NCBI GenBank assembly: GCA_945833925.1
Contig: CAMAFX010000020.1
Location: forward strand, 1-36,073
Direction: 5' to 3'
Length of the DNA stretch: 36,073 bases
From: an uncultured Prevotellaceae bacterium
GTDB taxonomy: Bacteria; Bacteroidota; Bacteroidia; Bacteroidales; Bacteroidaceae
Positions 1-6,624 of this stretch are shown piece by piece. Numbering within the stretch: the stretch's first letter is position 1; every line of letters begins with the position of its first letter. Below the pieces are notes generated by a model. The model did not search any database, had not been told where the DNA came from, and saw nothing but the letters and a program-made list of their open reading frames with translations. The position numbers and the translations under genes are program-made.

Positions 1-74
1 ACGAATACCCCTAAAAATTGTTGAAAATAGTTGTCGGGTATCAAACTTGGGTTAATAGAGGAGTAGCAAGCGTA

Positions 75-611
75 TTACTTGCGACGTTTCTGATTCTGCT
101 CATGTTTGGCACGGATGAACTCGTTCAGCTCGTCAATCTGCTCTCGGTTGAACTTCACATCCTCAAAAAGCAACTCAACCTGATCGAAGCGATTGGTCGC
201 TGCAGTGTCCTTCATTACATAAGAACAGTTCCTAACAGTGACATATTTGGCATGGTCATGATGCAGGCTCTTGTTGTCACTTGCAAGAAGTACAATTAGA
301 CAGAACTCCATCACCATAACAAAGAATGCGATGAGGAAGCAGAATCTGCGGAAGTACTTCGACTGCCAGGCACAAGCAAAAGCATACATTGGCCAGTGCC
401 AAAACAAGAAAGCCAGACATGCCCAGGATGGGAAAGGAGGTCGAATTGGCGTCTTGACACCCTGCACATTTTCAATCCTACCAATTATGGTAGAAAGACT
501 TTTGCAGGTCTCTTGCAAACCTTTCTGCGTCTCGTCAATCTTCTTATGATGTTGGTCAATGGAAGACTTGTGATTAGCGTAAAGGTCATAATTCTTTGAG
601 ATAGCTTCCAT
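75..611 (-). CDS. Unidentified two-helix membrane protein
   Basis: I do not recognise this 178-residue protein. The first 50 residues are charged and heptad-like, rich in Lys, Glu, Gln and His, and look like a coiled coil. Two hydrophobic segments follow at about residues 62-82 and 89-110. The second half ends in another charged, probably helical tail rich in Lys, Arg and Glu. This suggests a small inner-membrane protein with both ends on the same side. It is divergent from the sigma-factor operon at 913. A promoter-like element lies at 743-773, which would give a leader of about 125 nt. That leader contains a 41-codon frame (711 to 586) overlapping the start of this gene; it may be a leader peptide or chance. 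The start at 611 has no clear ribosome binding site. Function unknown. Confidence 0.6.
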   Translation of the reverse strand: MEAISKNYDLYANHKSSIDQHHKKIDETQKGLQETCKSLSTIIGRIENVQGVKTPIRPPFPSWACLAFLFWHWPMYAFACAWQSKYFRRFCFLIAFFVMVMEFCLIVLLASDNKSLHHDHAKYVTVRNCSYVMKDTAATNRFDQVELLFEDVKFNREQIDELNEFIRAKHEQNQKRRK

Positions 612-742
612 GTAGTCTGTACATTTCAGACTTAATTGTTACTCTGTTTGTGGTCTGACAATTGTACTTCCTGACATCCCGATTAAACTTGCTGTTCGGT
701 TCATGAACCATTGCTGAAATCCCGTTGAAAGGATTGCGTCGG

Positions 743-773
743 CAAAGATACAGCATTATAATCTGCTGATAAA
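743..773 (-). promoter_or_regulatory. Bacteroidota-type promoter for the 75-611 gene
   Basis: On the minus strand the -7 box is TATCTTTG (743-750), a full match to TAnnTTTG. A TTTA lies 19 bases upstream at 770-773, three of four matches to the -33 TTTG. Transcription would start near 736. The rest of 612-912 holds no convincing gene. Confidence 0.5.
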
Positions 774-888
774 AAATAGGTTGTACACGTAAAAATGACA
801 TAGTTTTTTCCGTACCACTATTTAACTAATGTAAGCAAATCGCAACAGATTTTTCAAAAATATTGAGGTTTGGCACTTAACTTTTCTG

Positions 889-896
889 TACTTTTG
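889..896 (+). promoter_or_regulatory. -7 box upstream of ECF sigma operon
   Basis: TACTTTTG at 889-896 matches TAnnTTTG and sits 17 bases before the ATG at 913. The nearest TTTG (869-872) leaves a spacer of only 16 bases instead of 19. The housekeeping match is therefore imperfect, and the operon may instead be driven by its own ECF sigma factor. Confidence 0.4.
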
Positions 897-912
897 CAGT
901 ATATAATATAGA

Positions 913-1401
913 ATGGAACGCAATGAGTTTGAAATACAGATACTACAACTGCGAGCTTTGGCTATGCAGATTGGACATAACTTCTTCGGCAACAAGGATG
1001 ATGCTGAAGATGTTGCGCAGGATGCCTTAGAGCGATTGTGGCGATACTGTGATAGACTCGATGCAGACCGCAACCTTGAAACACTTGCCATGATGGTAGC
1101 CAAAAATATCTGTGTTGAGAAGTACAAGCGACGACAGATGATGGTGGATAGCCCACCGACCGAGCTTGTGGCATGTGAATCCTACGATGCAGATGCTAGT
1201 ATTCTCTCGTCAGAAGCACGCAAAGGAATAGAAGAAGCCATCTCTACACTATCGCCACGCGAACAACAACTGGTTAGAAAGCGATATTTCGAAGATCATT
1301 CGACCGAGGATATTTCCCGAGAGACAGGTATACCCAAGCCATCCATAAAGAGTATGGTTTCGATGGCAAAAGCAAAACTAATAAAGAGATTACGAAGATG
1401 A
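913..1401 (+). CDS. ECF-type RNA polymerase sigma factor
   Basis: The 162-residue protein has the two-domain layout of group 4 (ECF) sigma factors. Region 2 spans about residues 10-80, with the acidic DDAEDVAQDALERLW stretch typical of region 2.2/2.3. Region 4 spans about residues 105-162: LSPREQQLVRKRYFEDHS followed by a helix-turn-helix containing EDISRETGIPKPSIKS and a basic C-terminal recognition helix. There is no region 1 or 3. Its stop overlaps the start of the next gene by ATGA, so the two are translationally coupled. The downstream membrane protein is the probable anti-sigma factor. The probable targets include its own operon with the outer-membrane barrel at 3113. The stimulus is unknown. 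Confidence 0.9.
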   Translation: MERNEFEIQILQLRALAMQIGHNFFGNKDDAEDVAQDALERLWRYCDRLDADRNLETLAMMVAKNICVEKYKRRQMMVDSPPTELVACESYDADASILSSEARKGIEEAISTLSPREQQLVRKRYFEDHSTEDISRETGIPKPSIKSMVSMAKAKLIKRLRR

Positions 1402-2009
1402 AACAGCACAACATACATGACGATGAAGCCATCTACCAGAAAATACTGGCAGAGCTGGCCTCTGGTGCTGAGGAGTACGACAAACTCATTGCCGAAGGTA
1501 AGAACCCTGCAGCTAAGATATACCGTACCATACCTTATCATAAATATGCAGCGACAGCTTGTGTGCTTCTGGCTGTGGCAGGTGGCACACTACTATGGCA
1601 GCAAAGAGACAATGAAACAAAGGAACATAAGATGGCCGAGGTCGAGGAAAAAGTGAATGATACCCCTGGTTGCCTACTGGCACAGGAGACGCCTCCTCCG
1701 TCCATTAAAGCGGAACTGGCAGTGCTCAAAAAGGTGGAGAACACATCCGACAAGGCTGTTAGTGCCAAAACGCAACAGGTTTTGACAAATAAATCTGTCG
1801 GTTCCTCCGTTCCCGAATCGGTGACGGAATCTGACATGGCCAGTAACGGTAACAATACTGAGGCAGAACTTCTACCTGCCCTCTTCAACGAGATAGAGAG
1901 CCGCATGGCACTGGAACGACTGCGTGAAGAAGACTTGCACCGAGCTGCAATAGAGGAAGTATACGCCCACATCGTAGAAAACCCAGATGGTCCACAATTG
2001 ACATTATGA
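1398..2009 (+). CDS. Putative membrane anti-sigma factor
   Basis: The protein has 203 residues: a cytoplasmic N-terminal part of about 48 residues, one membrane helix at about residues 49-67 (YAATACVLLAVAGGTLLW), and a polar Ser/Thr/Glu-rich extracytoplasmic tail. It is too short for a FecR-type regulator (about 330 residues) and shows no FecR domain. The anti-sigma role is inferred from single-pass topology and the ATGA overlaps with the sigma gene upstream and the secreted-protein gene downstream. No zinc-binding HxxxCxxC motif is visible. The last 40 residues, rich in Glu, Arg and Leu, look helical. Confidence 0.6.
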   Translation: MKQHNIHDDEAIYQKILAELASGAEEYDKLIAEGKNPAAKIYRTIPYHKYAATACVLLAVAGGTLLWQQRDNETKEHKMAEVEEKVNDTPGCLLAQETPPPSIKAELAVLKKVENTSDKAVSAKTQQVLTNKSVGSSVPESVTESDMASNGNNTEAELLPALFNEIESRMALERLREEDLHRAAIEEVYAHIVENPDGPQLTL

Positions 2010-3061
2010 ATCCAAATATAAACATCATGAAACGTATCTTTATATCCATCCTGCTGACTTGTGTAGCACTTGGCAGCATTGCACAGAACGAGTTGCAGAA
2101 ATGCATGGACAACCTGCCACCTGCCAGGTTGGTGGGCACCGACAGCGAACAGGGTCACGACCGACTGGATTCGCTCTATAACCTTCACATTATGATTTAC
2201 GAGCTGCCCTACAACAGCCATTCGGATAAGTTGTATGCCGATGGTGTGATAAAGGGCATTCTGCTGGCTTACAACAAGGACCTGCCCCTGCACACCGGCG
2301 GCTTCTGCTCGTCCAACCTGTTGCGCACATGGGATGCCATCAAGAGCCGCACCATCCAGATGTATTATGGTGAGAATCTCGATCCCTTCACCGTGGGTGG
2401 CAAAGGGCGCAACTATGCCCTGCTGCGCACCAATAGCAAGCAGAACCCCAACTATCGTAGCGTTCACGGTATTGAGTGGTGGCTCGACACTAGCAACAAA
2501 CTCATGATACGGTCATTCCGCCTCTTCGGTCCCCTCAGTGCAGAACTTTACCAGAATGCCCTGCGACAGGCGGGCATCGCGAAGGATGAACGCAATATCG
2601 TTGCAACTGACAACCAAGGGAACACTGTCCCCATCACCTTACTTCCTTCCAATAAGAAAGAGATGCTTCAGGCTATCAATGTGATGAAAGAGATGTACAA
2701 GATGTCAAAGAAGGGAAAAGAGGATCCATACAATCGCGCTATTGTAAGTGCAATAAACGAGCGCATACAAGCCTATCTGTCGCTGGATGCAACCACAGAA
2801 GAGAAAATAGAGTTATTCCGTATCCTCAATGATATCCCCGAGTATCAAGTGCAAGTGTCCACTGCTGATGGTAACCACTGGAAGCGTAACTCCTTTGGAT
2901 GGCTGGCAGACATCTATCCCCAACTGGACATCTTCTGCGTCACATGGGCAGTACCGGGTAATCCCGAATGCGTCACTCCTGGTCTCGACGGTACACCTCA
3001 ACCACTGAATTTCCTATATCAGGTAATCGTTAACAATGAAGATCTTGAAAGTGTTAAATAA
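2006..3061 (+). CDS. Secreted protein of unknown function in ECF operon
   Basis: I cannot assign a family to this 351-residue protein. It starts within an ATGA overlap with the preceding gene. A second ATG at 2027 begins a cleaner signal peptide (MKRIFISILLTCVALGSIAQ) and may be the real start. The mature part is soluble, with no further membrane helix and no lipobox. It contains a Trp-rich stretch (IEWWLDTSNK), and its C-terminal third has several Trp, Pro and Cys residues. Position between the anti-sigma candidate and an outer-membrane barrel suggests a periplasmic or surface partner of the barrel. This is inference from operon structure only. Confidence 0.65.
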   Translation: MNPNINIMKRIFISILLTCVALGSIAQNELQKCMDNLPPARLVGTDSEQGHDRLDSLYNLHIMIYELPYNSHSDKLYADGVIKGILLAYNKDLPLHTGGFCSSNLLRTWDAIKSRTIQMYYGENLDPFTVGGKGRNYALLRTNSKQNPNYRSVHGIEWWLDTSNKLMIRSFRLFGPLSAELYQNALRQAGIAKDERNIVATDNQGNTVPITLLPSNKKEMLQAINVMKEMYKMSKKGKEDPYNRAIVSAINERIQAYLSLDATTEEKIELFRILNDIPEYQVQVSTADGNHWKRNSFGWLADIYPQLDIFCVTWAVPGNPECVTPGLDGTPQPLNFLYQVIVNNEDLESVK

Positions 3062-3112
3062 CATCTAAATACATCCCTCTGTCTGGGAAAGGGATACTAA
3101 TTACACATCCTT

Positions 3113-5845
3113 ATGAAACGACTATTTCTGCTGGCACTTGTGTGTCTGCAAGCCCTCGCTGTGTCTGCCGATTACCTACGTGGACGTGTTATCGATGCCT
3201 CAAACGAAGAGGCTCTGCCCGATGTTGAAGTCATTTGCAAATGTTCGGGCGATAACTGGTGGTTCTCACAGAAGGCCACTACCGACTCGCTCGGTTGCTT
3301 CTTTTTCGATTATGGCCAACATGCCAATGAGACGATGCGCCTCGAAATACGTTTCGAGTACTTCGGCTACCACACAAAGAAGAAGAACATTATGCTCATG
3401 GCTGGTCGCGACACCGTAAATATTGGCGACATCCGTCTGCAACCCTTCGAGGGACTGCTGGACGAGGTTACAGTCAAGGGTCGTGTGCGTCGCTTCACGG
3501 TGAAAGGCGATACCATCGTCTTCAATCCCGAAGCCTTCCATCTGGAAGAGGGTGAGCGGCTGGGCGAACTCATCAAGCGACTGCCCGGCGTGACGGTGCA
3601 GGACGGCAAACTCTTCTGGAACAACCGTCCGCTGCGCATGCAGATGAATGGCGAAAACACCCTCTCGGCCGACCTCCTGGCAGAACTGCCCGTCGAAGCT
3701 GTAGAAAAGATTGAGACGTACGAGAAGAAGACGGAGCTCACAGAACGCACGGGACACGACGACGGCGAGGGCGAACAGGTGCTCAATATAAAGATCAAGG
3801 AGAGTTTCCTCGACAAGCTCTACGGTAACGTCCAGGCGAAAGGGTTGACGAACCTCGGCTATCAAGGAGGTAGCCAGCTCATGCGCCTCAGCACGGACAA
3901 TCCGCTCATGATTGCAGCAAAGGCAGGTGACCACATACCTAACTACACGACAGGCTTCGGGTTCGACTATGAGATGGGAGGCTGGTCTAGAGGGGAAAGC
4001 CGTCAGCAGATAGGTGCATTAGGCTATCAGCACCTGTGGGATTCGCCCTACAAGGATGCGAAGCATCGTAACAACTGGGACGTAACGCTCAACCCCAATC
4101 ACCTGGATCAGAGTCAAAGCAGTTGGGAGCGGCGCGAGGTATTTGGCGCTGAGGGAGGCACACCGACATACATCAGCGAAGATTCGGAGAGAGATACCCA
4201 CTCGTTCAAGGTTCCGCTCAATGCGAGTTGGTTTGCCAACGTTGGGCAGAAGACCACCATCTCTGGCAATGCCTCGCTGACCTTCAATCGCACGTCCAAG
4301 GACTCCCACAGCACACAATCGACTTACGATCCTTCGACAGGCTCAGGACAAGTTCCCTTCGAAGGCACTCCTGTCAACACCAACGACTCGCGCTCAACGA
4401 ACAACGGCGACAGCTACACGCTCAACTTCTATCAAGGCTTGACGCGCTATTACGACCAGGGTAGCCTTTGGGCACAGCTTCGTGCCAACCACACATCGTC
4501 GCAGAATGATTTCATCACGACGTCTGACTACACCTACCGCGACAAATCCATTCCCTCTAATCACGAGGTGCAGAACGGTGAGAGTAGGGCGCATAATTCC
4601 AATGTTCAAGGTCGCTTCGGTTACAACAACTGGCTGACGAAAGCCTTATTGCTGAAAGTACAATATGACTTGAATTACACCAATAATTTCTATAAAGCGG
4701 AGCGTATGCGTGGCGACGGTATAACGCAGATCATAGACCTTGCCAACTCTCAACGTCATCGCTATGAGGAACTCCATAACAGTTTGCAACTGGGCGTGAC
4801 GGAGAACGTGGGCCAATGGAATCTGACGCAAAATATTGTGTTCCACAATTATAGTGAATGGCTCGACTACACCCGTGGCACCGCTCTCGACACCCTTGCC
4901 CGTCGCAACACATTGCTACCCAACATCGACTTGAAAGCAAAGTGGAAGGTCACCAAAGCCTCCTCGCTCGAAGCCTATCTTGGTTGGTACAAAACAAAGC
5001 CCAGCATCTACAGCACCCTCGGCTACGTCGATACCACTAATCCGCTCTACATCGAGATGGGTAATCCCAATCTCCGCAATGGGCAGAGCCTTGGCGCTAA
5101 TTTGGCATACTACATTACCATCCCACGTGGCGAGCAGAATCTATCTGTCAAGATCAGCGCTAACAAAAACTACTCACCCATAGTCACGCTCTACCGCTAC
5201 AACACCACAACGGGTGCCTACATCGTTACGAGCGAGAATGGCCGTGGCGGTCACGACGAAAGCCTTGACATCAACTACGACCGTTCATTGGGTGGACATT
5301 TCCGCATGAATGCCTCTACATCGTTCAGCAATTACATCGCCTACACGCTTCCCACGCGCATCGATGATGCCCCCGCCTCAGATGCCATGGCACAGCATAA
5401 GTTAGGATGGATATTCCAACCCAGCGTGAGCTATGACGATGAGCATTGGAACGCCAAATTCAGCGCAAACACCTATTATTGTCGCACTACATACTCCGAC
5501 GCCAGCTACCAAAACAGCGCAACGTGGCAATACCGTGCCGATCTCAACATCAAATACAAAATCGAACATTGGAACTTCTACGTCCGCCCTGTACTCCTAG
5601 GCAGTCGCGGTGAACTCACCTCAGAACTCAACCATCCCCGCCTTGAGGCAAATGCTGGCATAGAATGGAAGTTCCTGAAGAACCGCGCCAAACTCACGCT
5701 CGAAGTTAACGACATCTTCAATCAGTACAAATACTATTCTTCTTACGTCAACACCCAAGAGCGTACTGAATATGGTTCTCCCACTGTTCACCATTATGTC
5801 AGCCTCGGCTTTACCTACCGCTTCGATGCGAAGGGGAAGAAATAA
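3113..5845 (+). CDS. Outer-membrane beta-barrel protein (TonB-receptor-like, OMP_b-brl type)
   Basis: The 910-residue protein begins with a signal peptide (about residues 1-19, ending VSA). A carboxypeptidase-regulatory-like beta-sandwich follows at about residues 20-110 (LRGRVIDASNEEALPDVEV). A plug-like segment (about 115-230) contains KRLPGVTVQDGKLFWNNRPL and VEKIETYEKK. The remainder is alternating aromatic/polar strands of a large barrel ending in YVSLGFTYRF, a terminal-strand signature. It resembles the outer-membrane beta-barrel family related to TonB-dependent receptors, without a SusD-like partner. It lies 51 bases after the preceding gene and is probably the main product of the ECF operon. 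The substrate is unknown. A REP-like sequence sits inside it at 4331-4365, encoding a Gly/Ser-rich stretch near residues 407-419. Confidence 0.85.
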   Translation: MKRLFLLALVCLQALAVSADYLRGRVIDASNEEALPDVEVICKCSGDNWWFSQKATTDSLGCFFFDYGQHANETMRLEIRFEYFGYHTKKKNIMLMAGRDTVNIGDIRLQPFEGLLDEVTVKGRVRRFTVKGDTIVFNPEAFHLEEGERLGELIKRLPGVTVQDGKLFWNNRPLRMQMNGENTLSADLLAELPVEAVEKIETYEKKTELTERTGHDDGEGEQVLNIKIKESFLDKLYGNVQAKGLTNLGYQGGSQLMRLSTDNPLMIAAKAGDHIPNYTTGFGFDYEMGGWSRGESRQQIGALGYQHLWDSPYKDAKHRNNWDVTLNPNHLDQSQSSWERREVFGAEGGTPTYISEDSERDTHSFKVPLNASWFANVGQKTTISGNASLTFNRTSKDSHSTQSTYDPSTGSGQVPFEGTPVNTNDSRSTNNGDSYTLNFYQGLTRYYDQGSLWAQLRANHTSSQNDFITTSDYTYRDKSIPSNHEVQNGESRAHNSNVQGRFGYNNWLTKALLLKVQYDLNYTNNFYKAERMRGDGITQIIDLANSQRHRYEELHNSLQLGVTENVGQWNLTQNIVFHNYSEWLDYTRGTALDTLARRNTLLPNIDLKAKWKVTKASSLEAYLGWYKTKPSIYSTLGYVDTTNPLYIEMGNPNLRNGQSLGANLAYYITIPRGEQNLSVKISANKNYSPIVTLYRYNTTTGAYIVTSENGRGGHDESLDINYDRSLGGHFRMNASTSFSNYIAYTLPTRIDDAPASDAMAQHKLGWIFQPSVSYDDEHWNAKFSANTYYCRTTYSDASYQNSATWQYRADLNIKYKIEHWNFYVRPVLLGSRGELTSELNHPRLEANAGIEWKFLKNRAKLTLEVNDIFNQYKYYSSYVNTQERTEYGSPTVHHYVSLGFTYRFDAKGKK
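4331..4365 (+). repeat. REP-like palindromic element inside the barrel gene
   Basis: CCTTCGACAGGCTCAGGACA at 4331-4350 is, from memory, a short sequence found in many unrelated bacterial genomes as a dispersed repeat. It is followed by the perfect palindrome CCTTCGAAGG at 4356-4365. It keeps the reading frame, adding PSTGSGQVPFEG between barrel segments. The combination fits a dispersed palindromic repeat that inserted in frame, probably into a surface loop. Confidence 0.5.
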
Positions 5846-5910
5846 CGAATGATATTAGAAATTATATTAGAAGAAGTAATTTTCTAGACTCACTAACAAT
5901 GAGTCAACAG

Positions 5911-5946
5911 CCCACTTATCTGTGAAGACAGGTGGGTTTTTGTTTT
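5911..5946 (+). terminator. Intrinsic terminator of the ECF operon
   Basis: CCCACTTATC (5911-5920) pairs with GACAGGTGGG (about 5926-5935) with one wobble and one mismatch. A run TTTTTG TTTT follows. It lies 66 bases after the stop of the barrel gene. Confidence 0.75.
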
Positions 5947-6075
5947 CCTGATGTTCTTGGTGATACTCTACAATGCTTTTTTACTTGTATTCTATGACAA
6001 AGGAAATGCGCTGTTTTCAACCAAACATCATAGACTTTTCAAAATTGCACTGTTTTTCCATTGTTTTCCCAGAAA

Positions 6076-6114
6076 GAAAAATCAGCAACCTACTTTTGTG
6101 TGTAAGTTGCTGAT
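6076..6114 (-). terminator. Intrinsic terminator of the tRNA gene
   Basis: ATCAGCAAC (6081-6089) and GTTGCTGAT (6106-6114) form a perfect 9-bp stem. On the minus strand the stem is followed by TTTTTCTTTC (6071-6080). It lies just downstream of the minus-strand tRNA, at the correct distance and orientation. Confidence 0.8.
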
Positions 6115-6122
6115 ATTCAGTG

Positions 6123-6196
6123 TGGACCAGCTAGGGCTTGAACCTAGGACCTCCAGATTATGAGTCTGTTGCTCTAACCAACTGAGCTACAAGTCC
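6123..6196 (-). tRNA. tRNA with CAT anticodon (tRNA-Met, elongator; Ile2 possible)
   Basis: Read on the minus strand, 74 bases fold as a cloverleaf. The acceptor is GGACTTG/CTGGTCC with one T-T mismatch. The D arm is GCTC-AGTTGGTTA-GAGC and the anticodon loop is CTCATAA (anticodon CAT). The T arm is CTAGG-TTCAAGC-CCTAG, and the discriminator is A. The 3' CCA is not encoded. The initiator-specific run of G-C pairs in the anticodon stem is absent, so this is an elongator Met or a lysidine-modified Ile2 tRNA. The sequence alone does not settle which. It has its own promoter (6245-6275) and terminator (6076-6114). Confidence 0.9.
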
Positions 6197-6244
6197 AGTG
6201 CAAAAAAATGGAGATAACTCCTTGAAGTTTCTCGTTTGCGAGTG

Positions 6245-6275
6245 CAAAGTTAAGAGAAAAAGGCGAGATAGAAAA
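6245..6275 (-). promoter_or_regulatory. Promoter of the tRNA gene
   Basis: On the minus strand TAACTTTG (6245-6252) matches the -7 consensus. TTTT lies 19 bases upstream (6272-6275) as a -33 element. Transcription would start near 6238, giving a precursor of about 40 bases that contains two small hairpins (stems GGAG/CTCC and CTCG/CGAG) before the mature tRNA. Confidence 0.65.
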
Positions 6276-6314
6276 GTTTTTTAGGAAGTTTTTTTAATTA
6301 TCGTAAGTAAAAAC

Positions 6315-6345
6315 TTTGAGAATGTGGGGATTATTCTTAATTTTG
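6315..6345 (+). promoter_or_regulatory. Consensus promoter upstream of the 45-bp repeats
   Basis: TTTG (6315-6318), a 19-base spacer and TAATTTTG (6338-6345) match the Bacteroidota housekeeping promoter exactly. Transcription would start near 6352. It would read through the repeat array and towards the peptidase gene at 6625. Confidence 0.7.
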
Positions 6346-6357
6346 CAATGATTATAT

Positions 6358-6585
6358 ATGAATGCATTTACAATATCAGACATCTTGCTTTGCGATGCAG
6401 AAAGGTCTTTCAATGTGAAATGTGGCGAGTTGCTTTGCGAAGCAGAAAGGTTTTGCAATGTGAAATGTGGCGAGTTGCTTTGCGAAGCAGAAAGGTCTTG
6501 CAATGTGGAATGTGGCGAGTGCTTTGCGAAGCAGAAAGGTCTTGCAATGCGAAATGCTGCGAGTTGCTTTGTGAATTGTGAATAG
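6358..6585 (+). CDS. Possible Cys-rich repeat peptide, 75 codons
   Basis: This frame starts about 6 bases after the predicted transcription start of a perfect promoter. Its product repeats a 15-residue unit of the form LLCEAERSCNVKCGE about three times, with regular cysteines. In the fourth copy a single missing T (near 6520) shifts the register and the unit loses its pattern before the stop. The repeat length of 45 bp keeps several frames open on both strands, so an open frame alone is weak evidence. The near-leaderless position makes translation possible. I do not recognise the peptide. It could equally be a non-coding 5' leader of the downstream peptidase gene. Confidence 0.3.
   Translation: MNAFTISDILLCDAERSFNVKCGELLCEAERFCNVKCGELLCEAERSCNVECGECFAKQKGLAMRNAASCFVNCE
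6385..6575 (+). repeat. Tandem repeat, 45-bp unit, four copies plus a partial
   Basis: Copies begin at 6385, 6430, 6475, about 6519 and (partial) 6564. Each contains TTGCTTTGCGAAGCAGAAAG followed by a TTGCAATGTGAAATGTGGCGAG-like half. The core TGCTT-TGCG-AAGCA can form a hairpin in each unit. Copy 4 lacks one T. The units directly abut with no spacers. Confidence 0.9.
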
Positions 6586-6624
6586 TCTTTTTGAGGTGAA
6601 AGAATATAAATTGCGTTGTGAAAT

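Noticed and set aside
1538-2467. 309-codon minus-strand frame in the ECF operon
   Set aside because: It spans two overlapping plus-strand genes that form a coupled operon and shows no recognisable features.
5951-6163. 70-codon frame ending in GLEPRTSRL
   Set aside because: The ending is the usual translation of the antisense of a tRNA gene, and the frame lies over the tRNA terminator.
6385-6575. CRISPR array
   Set aside because: The 45-bp units directly abut with no variable spacers, and no cas genes are near.
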